A program made the translations under genes and the position numbers. From contig CM038470.1 in assembly GCA_021464415.1 (NCBI GenBank), positions 40,294,099 through 40,358,098 of the forward strand: 64,000 nt of DNA, given 5' to 3'. The stretch's first letter is position 1. Each line of letters starts with the position of its first letter. This document shows positions 13,021-25,336 of this stretch, one piece after another. The notes below the pieces were generated by a model. It had not been told where the DNA came from. It saw only the letters and a list, made by a program, of their open reading frames with translations, and ran no database searches. The stretch is from Lonicera japonica. Its lineage: Eukaryota; Streptophyta; Magnoliopsida; Dipsacales; Caprifoliaceae.

Positions 13021-13368
13021 TCATTCAGGCCATCCGAGTTGCATCGTGACCATGCACACAAGTGTAAATATACTATTTAGACATGCTAGAAGTGTTCAAA
13101 CCATAAGAGTCACCCTTGATCCTAAATTCACTACCCAAAGCAAGAATTGTGAAAAATTAGGCCAATACGGTGGGATTAACAAGTGAAACAAAAAAATAAA
13201 AAATAAAAAACGGGTTTTACATAATCCTAGTAGGCCCTCAAAAGCAGTGTGACATCTATCTTGATACTCAAAACAGTTCTTGTAGCGACCCGACCTAACC
13301 GGCTGGGTCCGGAAACACAATAAAAATAAAATCCAACTTTATTTATAATCAAAGTAATTTGTAAAAAT
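13021..13368. other. Spacer with a possible second LTR start
   Basis: TGTAGCGACCCGACC at 13281 resembles the start of another reverse G-LTR, but fewer than 90 bp follow before the copia gag remains. Nothing else is recognised. Confidence 0.3.
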
Positions 13369-13860
13369 TCAATCTACAATTCTCCTCTCTACAAAAATAA
13401 AAAGGGGAACTAACTTACTTTCTTTATTGGCAGTAATTTTTAGCAGAAACCTATCAGGCAATAACCGTAGGATTTTCTTTACAACGCAAGATTCAGAAAC
13501 AATTTCGCCAAGATTGTAAAGAGAATTCACTATGTTTTTTAGCTTATAGTGAAAAGTATCAAATGATTTGTCTTCTTTCATCATGTAGTTTTAAATTCTA
13601 TTACGAGCTTTTGAAGATTGAAACTTTTCACAATTGTGATTCCTTCAAAAATTACAATCAAAATATCCCAGGCCTTTTTGGAAGTAGTACAACATGAAAT
13701 CCTTTTAACTTTTCCTCAGAAACATGACCCATGCATTATTGTATTTAGACCCCGAGACTTAAAATTAGCTACTTTTAATTCTTTGGCGGTCCATTATGCT
13801 ACAAGTTTAGGTCCTGTGTTTCCATACACAGTCACTATGGTTTATGGTATAACTATTTAA
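13369..13860 (-). pseudogene. Ty1/copia gag fragment, broken
   Basis: The minus-strand frame 13584-13369 translates to a typical copia gag stretch: SFDTFHYKLKNIVNSL, then LGE, then VVKKILRLLPDRF, and then KITANKESK. Upstream, 13860-13618 gives further gag-like words in shifting frames (NAWV, then a KAWDIL-like segment), with at least two frameshifts or stops. The rest of pol is absent on this side because the sequence runs into a G-LTR at 13020. It lies just downstream (minus sense) of the family X LTR, where gag is expected. Family identity is secure; the lineage within copia is not. Confidence 0.75.
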
Positions 13861-15740
13861 AATGGTTTGCCAAATTCGCTTGTTTGAAGATTGAAAATAA
13901 ATATTCATGCAAATTATTCAATAGTTATAATTAGACCCATTAAGCATAGAAACCTTAGGTTTATATAAACGATCGTTCTTTTTAGTCACGAAAAATCAAA
14001 TCAAATCAAAGAAATCAAATAGCAACAAATATACACAATTAAAATAGATGCAAACCCTAACAAGATAAGGGAGATACCAATAGAAAAGAATTTGTGGATT
14101 GCATGCCTAGGTTGATATTTAGGTTTTTTTTTTATCAAAAACTTATTTGAGATTTGATAAGAAGAAGCAAATGCCCTAGGTCTAATAAATTTTACTGTCA
14201 AAATCCTGTGTTGTGTTATTTAGTATATAAACCAATCAATCACATAAAGCAAGCACATAACACAAGGAAGTAATGAGGTATCCATACATACATATGACTA
14301 ATCCTCATGACTAACTAACAATGTTTCACTATACCAAAAAAAAGATTACACGACACGACATGACTTACAAGCAACAACTTTGTACTACCTATGCAATTGT
14401 CTTTTCACATCTTGGTTGACAAATCCTTACTGTAGCTCATATTGGCAAACGCTTCTCCACATGTTTTGATTTCTCTATCTTGGAATGCCCTCAACGATCT
14501 TAATATAGTCCTTCACCTCCTGTCAAGCGATCTCCCTTATAGCGTAAGTTAGCCACTTCGGTTGACTCGACTTCAATCGCAACTGAACTCTTCCTGCAAG
14601 ATTTCTCAAACGTTGAAATCTTAGTTCTTAGAATGAAGAACAAATATTTCCATGGCTTGAAACAAACCCTATATGGAGAAGGATGTCTCTCAAAAAGCTT
14701 AGAGTATCTTTTCTTTTAGTTTAAAAAACTCTTAAAAATAGTGTGCTTATGTCCCAAGCAAATGGGTTTCTTTATAGAAAAAACACAAGACAAAATCATA
14801 TTAAAAATAGGTTAAAATCATATTTTACGTTGCCCATACCTGTTTAGAAAAAGCCCAAAGCAGTTCGACATTGAAAAACATGAAAAATCCTTGAAAAAAC
14901 AAATTCTTCGAAAAATTCCATTTGTGGACTGGTCCTGTAATACCCCGTTCATCCATTTCATCATATTTGCCTTCATTTGTTCGTTTATTTCACCATTAAT
15001 GGATAAATATCTATTTATAGAAATTCATAGCATTTTAACACCTTGCACTAGTCATACTAGTCTACTTACACTGGTGTGAGTAATCATTTCACAATTCTGA
15101 TGATCCGAATTGATATTGGCTTTGTAATCGTGTGTTTTGGTTCTTCGCAATTCGTTGATTTTAGCCAACTTTGAGCTATCGTACCTTCTCTATCTCTTAT
15201 CCGATTTAGTCGATGTTTACGCCTATGTCTAGGTTTTGATGCAATTTAAAACTTTCATGTTTTGACCGAAATTAAGCCAATTCATACATCTAGTTTGTGA
15301 CGCCCCGAATCCTGTTCTGAGATTTTCACCTCCGGGACCCGGTTAATCACGGATGCCGTGCATGACGGCGGGTTTGAAATACAAAAATCACGACTTTTAA
15401 AAACTTTTCTCAAATGAAATGGTGATCCTGTTTAAAAGCTCATTTTACAAAATCAAGGCATGTGGAGTTAGTTCGGGAAATAAATCAACCTGTAACATTT
15501 AAAATCATTTTCCATACAAATGGAATCACATCAAACCATACTTAAATCAACTCCACATATATAAAACCATTTATAGAATTTTACAATACAAATCATTTAT
15601 CAAATCGTAGTTCGTTTACAATCAAATAGAAACTAAAATGATGATACAACATAGTCCTTTCTCGAAGAAGGACTAGACACAGGCTGTGGACATCAGAGGC
15701 CTCTATACACGTACACCATATTCCATCCGAGATGCTATGC

Positions 15741-18072
15741 CTGCAAAATTGTTAGGAAAACGGGATGAGCCAAATCCGGGCTCAGTGGGAACTATATAGA
15801 TTTTCTATAGAAAATACTTTACTTTAATGTTATAGTTTGAAAACGTGCAAAGCAATGCAATGCAGACCCAAGTGCATGCAACCCCACTAGGACTTCTATC
15901 CTAGCGACCCAGAAGCCATTTATCCAACCATCCGATCTCTCGTCTAACCATCCACAATATAGAACTCCACGGAATTTCCACAATTCAAGGAGATCGTTAA
16001 TCCAAAGTCACCTCGTACCAAACTCTGGCTCCTAAGGTTCGATATGCTACAGATTATCCACTTCTCAAGTGTAACTCCAACTCTTCTACGCTATTCGGTC
16101 CTTGCTCCATAAACCATAACTATAGGCTAAGTATTCATTGTTATCACTTTAATCATAATACATTATGGATCTTATACTTGGCCACCTAATAGGCTTTGTT
16201 CCAAGATCTTTAGCCTAAACCGTTACATTACGTGTACTCTCATTAGGCTATCTCGTTAACTACGATTTCCATTCCAATCACGAGTATATTATAGGCATTA
16301 TGATTTGGCTCGTTACTCCATAATCCGTACACGTTCGTATGCCCTTACATCATTTCTAAATCAATAATTATTATCTCTTTCCACTTTATATATTAATACA
16401 TTATGGAAGGTTCAGTAGTTCTTTACGTGTACTCTGTTCTGTTTAGATGTGTCCGCATAAGTCTTTACGTCATTTATATCATAGCCGAGGCAACACATAT
16501 ATATCAATACGAGACATGATTCGATGCAATAAAAATTACAACACAATCACAATCTCATAACAACTCTAGTATCACGTCTCCAGTATAATGCCTCAGTTTC
16601 ACCCCGCAGTCAGTCCAGGTCCAGAACAACGGATGTCGAAAGGTCCAAGGTTCTTATTTCATGTCTCCTCCGAGTGGGGAGTGGCTCAGGGACTTGTTTT
16701 CTAAGTAATTCATTCGGAGATAACCCTCAAGACATTTTCCCGGAAATAACACTCCGAATAGTTAACGAAGAGAACACCACATACAAGCCATCTCGACACT
16801 CTGAAAGGAACTACACCAGGCGATACCCTAGCAGGGTGATGACCATTAGTAGCCCAACTACTTCCCGAAAAACTCACCATTTGAAAAGTAGTGGCACACG
16901 AGACCTGCTCCGCTGCCGGGGAAACTCGTCTAACCGAGAACATATAGTCCTGTCGGAAGGCAAGATACCTAGAGTGGGCTCTCCTTTGTGGGCACACACA
17001 ACCACCAGCGGAGTCACCGACTTCATTTCCCGTGCACGGTTTAGGGCCTTTTCACCCATGGGAGGCAATAGGCGGCCCTCCTTCGAGTCACGGGGAGCTA
17101 CCCGGTGCTCGGTATATCATCATATCCAGCCCATACGTGTGATCGCATCAATAGGAATATATCGATTCCGCATTCAACAACGTATAATCATCCAATCATT
17201 CATCACATGTATGGCTAACAACATATATACATAATCACATATTCATCATCATCATCATGATTATCGTTCATCGTTCATCATTCGTCACATCATCATTATT
17301 ATCATCGTTCATTCATCATTAATCACGTTATCATTTTCAATAATCCAATTATCCGGGACTTTACCATTTAATCAACAATTCTCATTATACGACCGATTAA
17401 TTCATTATCAATATTTTACATCTCATTATCAAATTATAACCATAAGCGTTCTATGTAGTTCCCAAGCCTCGTAGCCCACCTAAGCATTAATGATTGTGCT
17501 TCTAGTTCAACTAGTGTACACATAATTCTTCCTAGCCACTTACAATTCTAGTAAAGGCATCCTATGCCCCATCGACAATATCTACTACATCACTAGATAA
17601 CATCTAGGTCATATCCTTATTACTAATGCCTACTATGCTTCGTACAAGGCTCTAAACTTAAGGATTGTTGCGCTTCATTATGCCCTAACGGATTCTCGGT
17701 TCAACACACATGAATAGAGTTCAACACTCCCAACTATATACGTATACATGCATATCTATTCCATATAATCCATAATCAACCATGATTTAATCATAAATCC
17801 CGAAATCCTTTCTAGCCTAGTTCATACCTTAGGCAACAAACTGGATATGATGCGTGTGTGAGAGAACAAGGCTCATAGTATGGCCAGAAGTGATAATAGT
17901 GAAATCTAAGCGATAAACTATCCATATACATCGCCAATCTTAGATTTACCTCACCTAAACCCCATGAGATGCAAACAACATGTAGTTTTGATGAAAATCA
18001 CCAATTTGGGTTCAAAACTCTAATTCAACGAGTAATAATTTGAAATCAAGGGTTTAGTACTAGTGTTCCCAC
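15741..18072 (-). other. Candidate intron inside the inner G-LTR
   Basis: Minus-strand donor CTCTAAG|GTGGGAAC and acceptor ATTTTGCAG|GC bound 2332 bp. Upstream of the acceptor are the conserved blocks AGTTCCCACTGAGC and TTTGGCTCATCCC; CTCAT is a plausible branch point. No transcript evidence is available here. The call rests on the same two sites recurring in diverged copies. Confidence 0.45.
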
Positions 18073-18367
18073 CTTAGAGAAACAATACCGAGGAGTTGAG
18101 GAAGCGTAGAAGCCGTCTCGCCAAAACCCTAGCTCCAACACGAGCTCCAATGGAGGAAGAAGGTGAGAAAGATGATGAATAGCGAAGGATGAGGCGATTC
18201 GGCACTCCAATCTTGTAGGAGAATGAAGAAATGGAAAGAATCTCCCTCTCTCTCTCTCTAGAACTCTCTAGAGAGTGGTGGAGGTGTGTGGCTCGAAAAT
18301 GAGGAGTGTTGGGTGATAAATAGGTCAAAAACGGGTTAAAAACGCTCAAAACCGACATACAGGTGAA

Positions 18368-18465
18368 CCATGATCGATCATGGGTCCCCCATGATCGATC
18401 ATGAAGCATTATGGAACTCCTCTGGAGGACCATGATCGATCATGGCCTTCCATGATCGATCATGG
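18368..18465. repeat. Four copies of a 16-bp palindrome
   Basis: CCATGATCGATCATGG occurs at 18368-18383, 18430-18445 and 18450-18465, with a one-base variant at 18389-18404. It lies about 50-150 bp upstream (minus sense) of the TATA-like sequence, in the presumed U3 of the LTR. The same cluster recurs at 59976-60052. Confidence 0.9.
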
Positions 18466-19512
18466 AAGTCACTGCATCAGCAAATGACTTTCTAAGCCCG
18501 AACGGACCTCGAAATGGCTGAATCTCGACTCGGCCCAAACACGAAAGTTGTAGAGGGCAAAGAAATGAAAACTTGGACGAAAACAGAGAGTTGTTTGGAT
18601 ATCGGATGAAGAAGTTATGACCTCTCAAAGTTTGCCAAAAATCAACGAATTGCGAAAAGTCGAAATACGCGATTTACGCATCGGTTTCATCCCGAACCAC
18701 TCGAATAATGAAACGATCACTCCCTCAAACTAAATATAACTAACATGACATACTAGAACTATCCGGCTGAGTACGAAGGGCTTGGAACCCAATGCTCGCT
18801 CTCTAACGAAAATTAAGCTATACCGGGCTTAAAAAAGATCAAAGCGGAAAAAGGAACACGGGGTATTACATAGTTGGTCAAAATAGCATGCGAAGTAGGC
18901 CGGTTAGAAAAACTTGATCATTCGATAGCGCTTTGGCAGAGCGATGTCTTCGTTGAATTTCTGAGAATTATCCATACATATTTTGAGAAAACTTCCTCTT
19001 AGGAAGTTGTAGATGTTTGAATTACCTTTCCGTGGACATAAAGATCACCTCAATTGGACTCCCGAGCAAAAAGTTATGATCGATTTACGAATAGTGCATC
19101 AGAGGCCAAATCTTACACGCGGACCGGTCTAGAGATTTTGCAGACCGGTTCGGCCTTTAAAAATTGGCAGATTTATGATGTGAAGACTTGTCTAGATTTT
19201 TTGCATAGCGGTCCACCAATTCAACTGGGCATTGACTTTACTTCTTTTTATTCAGGCTTCATCTTTTTTAACCCCAACTTCGTGCCAAACACCCACACAC
19301 CTAAGGAGAGTTTAAAGAGAGAAATAGAAAGATATCTACATATATATATCCTCCCACATCCAAGATTTGGGTTCTAAATCATCCAAGCCATCATCCTATT
19401 CACTATTTATAATATTTAACCTCCATCCCCTTCTATGGATACTTGAGCTCGAGTTAGGGTTTCGCAATATGGAGTCTACGCTTCCTCAACTCCACAATTT
19501 AGCTTCTCTAAG

Positions 19513-20977
19513 GTGGGAACACTATTACTAAAGCTCTTTTTCAAATGAATAATTGTTGCATTAGAGTTTCCATATCAAATTTGGGGATTTTCTTATGGCC
19601 CCTATGTTGCTTGCATCTCATGGGGTTTGGGTTAGCTAGAGCTTCAATTAATGACTAATAGTGATGGATTATTACTTCAATTACATGGTTTGACAAGTAA
19701 ACACATGTTTTAGCTAATATACACAATGATTCATATGAAACCTAGCTACATGTTTAACATATAAATTGGGGGTTTTAGGATTTGTGCTTGAGGGATGTTT
19801 GATTGTTGGTTATGGATGATGTGTATACACATATATGACATAAATTACAAGTGTAGAACATTTTCCTTAAGGTTTTCACTCAGAACCCATTAAGGCGGAA
19901 CCGTGTGGGGTAACATATGAGTTTAATGCCTTAAATAGACCACGATTAGCATTAATGGTGAGAGTACTACATAAACATAATTTAGAAATGCTATGAACAT
20001 AATTTAGTGGAGTGTAGGTTGATGTAACCATAATTACAAGCGGTTAGCATGCCATAAGCATACCGATTAGATGAGAAACATAGGAATTGATACTCGGCTT
20101 AATAGAATAACATGAGAATGTTGATAAAACTCATACGGCCTTAGTTTTACGTACGTGACACGTTATGAGATAAAAAGCACCAATAATGAGCTAGCCGACC
20201 ATAATATATGAATAACCACGTAACGATAAGGCTATAGATTATACGGATGATGACGACGCTTATGGGAATGATGATGAATGATGTATGGTTGTGTATATAT
20301 ATGTTGATTGCCATATGTGTGATTAGTGATGTGGTTAATGATATATATATTTTTGAGGAATGAATCTATATATTCCTATTGATGTGATCACACATATCGG
20401 CTGGATTGATGGACTAAGTGCATTGGTCGCTACAGTGGCTCGAAGGCGGATCGCCTAATTACCACCCCCAGGTCAATTTTCTTAAATCGTGCACGAAAAA
20501 AGAGATCGGTGGACTCCACTGGGTGGTTGAAATCCCACAAAAGGAGAGCCCACTCAGTGCATCTTGCTTTCCAGTTGACTATGTGTCCTCGGGGTATAGA
20601 GTTTCCCCGACAGCGGAGTAGGTCTCGTGTGCCACTATTATCCAATTAGCGAGTTTCTTGAAAATTAGTGGACTACTAATGGACACGACCTTGCTAAAAT
20701 GTCTCTTGGTGTAGTTTTTTTCGAGTGTCTAGTTGGCTTGCATAAGGTGTTATTCTCGTTAACTATTTGAAGTGTTATCTTCGGAAAAATGTCTTGCGTG
20801 GGTCATCTCCAAATGACTTACTTGGAAAACCAAGTTCCCGAGCCACTTCCCATTTAGATGAGACATGGACAAGAGCTTTGGACCCATTGGGATCCGTTGT
20901 TCTGGGCCTAGGCTCCACGGGGTTAAACTGAGGTATTATGCAAGAGATATGACACGGATCGATCTGTTATGGTTGAA

Positions 20978-21008
<31 letters not shown>

Positions 21009-21856
21009 GTTGTTGTTGTTGTTGTTGTTGTTGTATCACATATGTATTGTTTTATATATATATATTATGCCTCGGATGCGTTGTGCATAGCATGAGATGA
21101 GGGTGGACACTATTGGCGGATCATAATACATGTAGGAAAGCACTTGGCCATTCATAATGTATTAATACGTAAAGTGAGAAGAGTTAATGACTATTAATCC
21201 TTAGATATAACATATGGGCATGTGAACGCGTAGTGATTGAGGAAATTGTGGGCCGGATCATAATAAACATAATATATTAATAATCAAAGTGGGAAGCAGG
21301 GCTAATGGATAGTTAAATGAAAGTACATTGTAACGTAAAGCCTTAGATGGATGATCCCGAGGAGTTGCCTATTAGTCGGTTAAACATGGAATTCATAATG
21401 AACTAATTACAAAGAGGAAACGATAAATGCTTGGTTATTAGTTACCAACTTACAGAATAAGTACCGAAAAGTATAGTATAGCGTTGAATTACCCTTGAGA
21501 GCGAATCCACTGTAGCACAACAAACCTTAGGAAGCCAGTGTTGTAATGAAATAGCCTTAAACTAACGACCCTCTTGTGATACAGAATACATAGGAGGTTT
21601 ATTTTATGGAACGACTGGGGATGTGGTCGATTAGTCTGGTAGAGCTTCCCGTGCATAGGATAGGAATCCTAGCGGGGTTCGACATGGACTTATGTGTGTA
21701 TTGCATTATTTTAGAACTTTCTAGTAAAGTAATGTATTTACTTTCTATATAAAGGTGCACATGCTTGTGAATGCTATATGTATTTTCAATACAAAAACCT
21801 ATGTAGTTCCCACTGAGCTTGGATTTGGCTCATTCCCTTTTTAAATAGTTTTGCAG
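19513..21856 (+). other. Candidate intron inside the outer G-LTR
   Basis: Donor CTCTAAG|GTGGGAAC and acceptor TAGTTTTGCAG|GA bound 2344 bp. The acceptor is preceded by GTTCCCACTGAGC and TTTGGCTCATTCCC. This is the same arrangement as in the inner and 59569 copies. Confidence 0.45.
20980..21033. repeat. Compound (TTA)n(TTG)n microsatellite
   Basis: About nine TTA units run straight into about eight TTG units, inside the outer G-LTR. Confidence 0.95.
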
Positions 21857-23371
21857 GATAAGCTTCAGGGTTGGACTTTGGTTTTGTTGTATAAATGATG
21901 TTTTAAGCATACAAGTGTATAAAGGTTTTCATATGTGGAATGAATTTCTAATTGTTGTTGGTTGTGATTAAATTTGTATGAAAATGATTTTAAAACTTAT
22001 GGTTGGTTTGCTATTCAAACGGACTCCACATGCCAAAATTTTATAAAAACGGTGTTTCATTTAGTTTAAATGTTATTGAAGAAAAGTTTTTAAAAGTTGT
22101 GATTTTGCATATTCAAACCCACCGTCGTGTACGACATCCGTGACTAACTAGGTCTTGAAGGTGAAAATCTTGTAACGGGATTTGGGGCGTCATAGGTCCA
22201 CCATTTCTTTGGAATGGTCCGACCTTGTGCATAGGCATACCGGCCTGGAAAAATGGCTGGATGGGTCCTTTATTTGGTTTTTGCCCATTTTTGTTTTGGT
22301 CGTTTTGACTTCGAACCGACACGAATGAACGCGATAACTCTTGGAACATGTTCAAAGCATTATATTAGAGTTTCCTCATTAATTTATGTTGACCAAACAT
22401 AATGGAATTGGAGAAACACCCGGTAAAAATTAAAATTGCAAATTTGATTCAAAAAGCTTTCAAATTTGATTTTAATGCTCAACCACCAATTAGACTTTGA
22501 ATCAAACCATCTTACCACATTTAGCTTCGATCCTAAAATGTGAATGATGTATCCAGAAAGTTAGGTGAACTTCAGTTGACGTCAAATCTTTAAATATTCA
22601 TTCGGTGCACAAACGATTATAACGAAAAATGTGATTTTTGCATTAGAATCAAGATAACACTAAATTCTCTCTCAAAAACCCTTCAAAAGCCTAGGTTTGG
22701 TATGTAAAAATCATTTATGATCTGGGGTTGCATATTTGTGTTCTTCTAACTTTGGGGGACATTTTATAGGTGTTACATAAACCATTTTTCAAGTAATTCA
22801 CAACATCTACCTTCGTAGGTCGAAAACGGGCTAAAATTAACAATATGGGGCTGAAAAAGTAGTGGATAATTTATTATATGACTTTGCGTATTGTTCATAT
22901 TTTTTGCGCTCTAAACTCCAAATGATACATAGTTTTCGCCTACATGTAACTAACTCAAAGATCTAAAACTTCAATCTCTAAAATTTTCTTCAAATTCCTT
23001 ATGGATCAATACTAAAATTAGCTAGAACACAAGGCTTAATTTCGGTAAAGCTCTTCTCATCCCAAAACATCTCGGATATGATTTTAATGAGTTCTTCTTA
23101 GCTTGGGCTTACTTTATTGGGTTTATTCATTGAGCTCAATTTGGCTTCAAATTCAACCGACAATGGCTAACTTTGGGAATTTTGCCTTTGGATTCACACT
23201 TGTCCACTTTTAACCTGTAAGAAGGCTAAAATGTACTAGAAACAAAGATATTATTATCCAATTTCATGATTAAAACTCAAATCTCAATAATTCTAGATAA
23301 TTAGAATCAAATTGATGAACGTTGAGCCACTTAAACAAGTATAAAAATACAATATTTTGGCTCAATAACAT

Positions 23372-23848
23372 TCCCCCAACTAGCTCATTGCTAGACCCTA
23401 ATAGTGAAGTGAAATAGACTAGAGATATAACTACTAAATCATTGCATTAATCTTATGCAACTAGCCTCTAAACCTCTTTGTCTCCCCTAGTAGGACATGT
23501 TATGTCTCGTTAGGGTTTGCAATGAATATACCCAGAAAATTCATATTTACAAATCAAAGTCATGTCCTAATTAGTGAATCTATATTATGCAAAATCTTCC
23601 TAATTTGGCTTAGCAAGGACCTAAACCATTTTAAAATTGCATTAGAGGAAATCAAAATTAGCTTGATCGAATCATATTCGACGTTGTGTCGTTTTACTTA
23701 ATTCATTGTGCAAGATGGATTGAAAGCTATTGATGAAGGGATTAATAATGAATTTGTTAAGTTTGTTAAAGGTTCATAAGGAAGGAAACAAAGGTTAATG
23801 GAATGTGTGAGAAATTTCTACGTTTGTATCCTAAGAAAGGCTTGCGAC
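23372..23848 (-). mobile_element. Polypurine tract and pol 3' end remnant of copia family X
   Basis: Minus-strand GTTGGGGGAA at 23372-23384 immediately precedes the LTR start TGTTATTGAGCC, as in copia elements. The roughly 460 bp beyond it would be the end of pol and the 3' untranslated region. I cannot read a confident RNase H motif in it. The stretch ends where another LTR-like sequence begins at 23849. Confidence 0.45.
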
Positions 23849-25336
23849 AATGTCACACCCGTCCCGGAGACCCTATGCAAATATCACAATTGAGGTGGAC
23901 TAATAATAGCTAGTAATCATAATTTTTGAATATAAAACCTTAATAACTTGCAAAAGCGGAAAACACTTGGGAAATAAACAACACTTTGATTTTATAACAC
24001 AATATCCATCTTCTAAGTCGCATATAAACTACCATAATCAAAAGACACAACATGTAAATATAATTTTCAACGATTTATAAAATACACTGGGTAACATCAC
24101 CCTTTATCATATTTATATAAGATATACAAAGTTATATAACTTCAAAAACATTTATACATCTTCTAAACACCATCTAAAACTTGGTTGCAGACAACCTTCT
24201 TTCTCACTTGGAAGAAAATTAAACACCGTTAACACAAAGCTTGGTGAATACACTACTCACACACCCGAGCAATAAAGTGTATATATATATATTTGTCTCC
24301 CACAAAGCCTGAGACTAAAGGCATTATAAATAATAGCCTCCCACCAAGTCCAAGGCCCAAGGCATTATATATATTCCGGTCTTCTACAAAGCGCGAGACC
24401 CAAAGGCAATAAAATAGCATCCCACAAAGCCCAAGGCCCAAGGCATTATATATATACTCTGGTCTCCTACAAAGTGTGAGATCCAAAGGCATTAATACAC
24501 TAGCCTCCCATAAAGCCTGAGACGTAAGGCGTTCACAATTTAAATATGTATATAATTTCATAGACAGGTATAAATATAATCAACATGAGGTAGTACACTC
24601 ACCTCAAACGTCCACATTAACCAAATGTGAAAATCTACTTCCGTTGTGCCGTAAAAGTAGTAGCTCTTTCACCTATCAATTCAAACCAATTAGTAATTCA
24701 ATCTCACCTCAATGTACACTTTTATATATTTACAATTTATTCCCACAATTGCACAATGAATAATACTTATGCACAATTTCATTCACAATGCATTTTAACC
24801 ATTCCAAAAATCTGCAGTCTCAACAGAGAGCTCGAACATAGGACTTCCCATGGCCTGATCATCCCCAAATTTGTATAGTAATTTTCAATCATGTATATGA
24901 ACAAAACTACAAAATTTCAGCCTAATCCAACAGCTAGATTAAGAGATATACACAAAATAGTTCAACAAAACCATGTTGTCTAGATTATGCAACAGTAGAA
25001 ATGGGCCCACTTTGGTGATTAAACTATACTAATTGTCTATGAACTAGGCTATGAGTCATACAGTGTATACTTCTAAACCCAATTCATAGAAATGGCTCCA
25101 TTTCTAAAATAGGTATTTTTTAGGAAAACTCACCATGAATATGGAGTTTATTTTATTTCTTTTACCACTATTCTATGTGAATGTTTAAAAAGTTTTGTTC
25201 TCTTTTTATGCTTTCAAGTTGTACGGATATTTTTGGTTTATGTTATTGGATTTTCCATATGGTTGTTTGGTGTTAGTTTATACATAAACAATATGTTCTT
25301 GGTGAGTTTATTAAACTTGATGCTTGTGCATGTGTG
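23849..25336 (-). mobile_element. Probable LTR-like element start, boundaries unclear
   Basis: TGTCACACCCGTCCCGG at 23849 resembles the reverse start of a plant gypsy-type LTR. It is followed by LTR-like non-coding sequence and a tandem repeat at 24297-24540. I cannot find its other end or a target duplication. 24541-25336 shows nothing recognisable. Confidence 0.35.
24297..24540. repeat. Tandem repeat, about 42-bp unit, six copies
   Basis: Six imperfect units follow the pattern CTCCYACAAAGYCYGAGRCC, then AAAGGCATTATATA with a few more bases. Alternate units share CCAAGGCCCAAGGCATTA, which suggests a higher-order dimer of about 85 bp. Open frames across it are repeat artefacts. Confidence 0.85.

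Larger units (their letters stand above)
15296..18870 (-). mobile_element. Solo G-LTR (inner), target duplication TAGTT
   Basis: In plus-strand reading it starts TGTGACGCCCCG and ends CGGGGTATTACA. It is flanked by TAGTT at 15291-15295 and 18871-18875. It is 3575 bp long, reversed relative to its host, and lacks internal retrotransposon sequence. On the minus strand it has four palindromes (18368-18465), a TATA-like CTATTTATC at 18314-18322, a CTCTCTAGAGAG zone, a donor TAAG|GTGGGAAC at 18072, and an acceptor ATTTTGCAG ending at 15741. A frame of 186 codons on the plus strand (16674-17234) is antisense, is not conserved in other copies, and is rejected as a gene. Confidence 0.9.
14936..22194 (+). 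mobile_element. Solo G-LTR (outer), target duplication GGTCC
   Basis: It starts TGTAATACCCCG and ends GGGGCGTCATA (final CA changed to TA). It is flanked by the perfect 5-bp repeat GGTCC at 14931-14935 and 22195-22199. After removal of the inner insertion and its duplicated 5 bp, its length is about 3.68 kb. No primer-binding site, polypurine tract or gag-pol is attached, so it is a solo LTR. Landmarks in order are an ACCGGT-rich zone at 19120-19150, a donor AAG|GTGGGAAC at 19510-19520, a GATCACACATATCGGCTGG block at 20388, a microsatellite at 20980, TTCCCACTGAGC at 21805, and an acceptor TTTTGCAG ending at 21856. Confidence 0.88.
14093..23371 (-). mobile_element. Copia LTR family X, split by nested insertions
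   Basis: Without the nested element, the LTR consists of 14093-14935 and 22200-23371, about 2.0 kb. On the minus strand it begins TGTTATTGAGCC at 23371, directly after a polypurine tract GTTGGGGGAA. It ends in GCATGCAATCCACA at 14093. About a dozen bases further is TTGGTATCTC, a weak match to a methionine-tRNA primer site, and then the gag fragment at 13860. So this single LTR has 3'-internal sequence on one side and 5'-internal sequence on the other, as in a tandem array or recombined pair. Confidence 0.6.

Noticed and set aside
16674..17234. An open frame of 186 codons on the plus strand, the longest non-copia frame at this locus
   Set aside because: It lies antisense inside a solo LTR, has no recognisable domain and is not kept in the other LTR copies. 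It is a by-product of a GC-richer segment.
15296..18870. DNA transposon with inverted ends as an alternative for the G-LTR group
   Set aside because: TG...CA ends, 5-bp duplications, lengths near 3.5 kb, and the primer-binding site found directly after one copy (6521) fit LTRs better. The inverted ends are only about 12 bp and imperfect.
20865..21095. A frame ending in runs of isoleucine and valine
   Set aside because: It is the translation of the TTA/TTG microsatellite.
22113..22355. A minus-strand frame of 80 codons
   Set aside because: It crosses the outer LTR boundary and its target duplication, so it cannot be a conserved gene.
24253..24561. A minus-strand frame of 102 codons with repeated peptide units
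   Set aside because: It is produced by the 42-bp tandem repeat and has no known domain.
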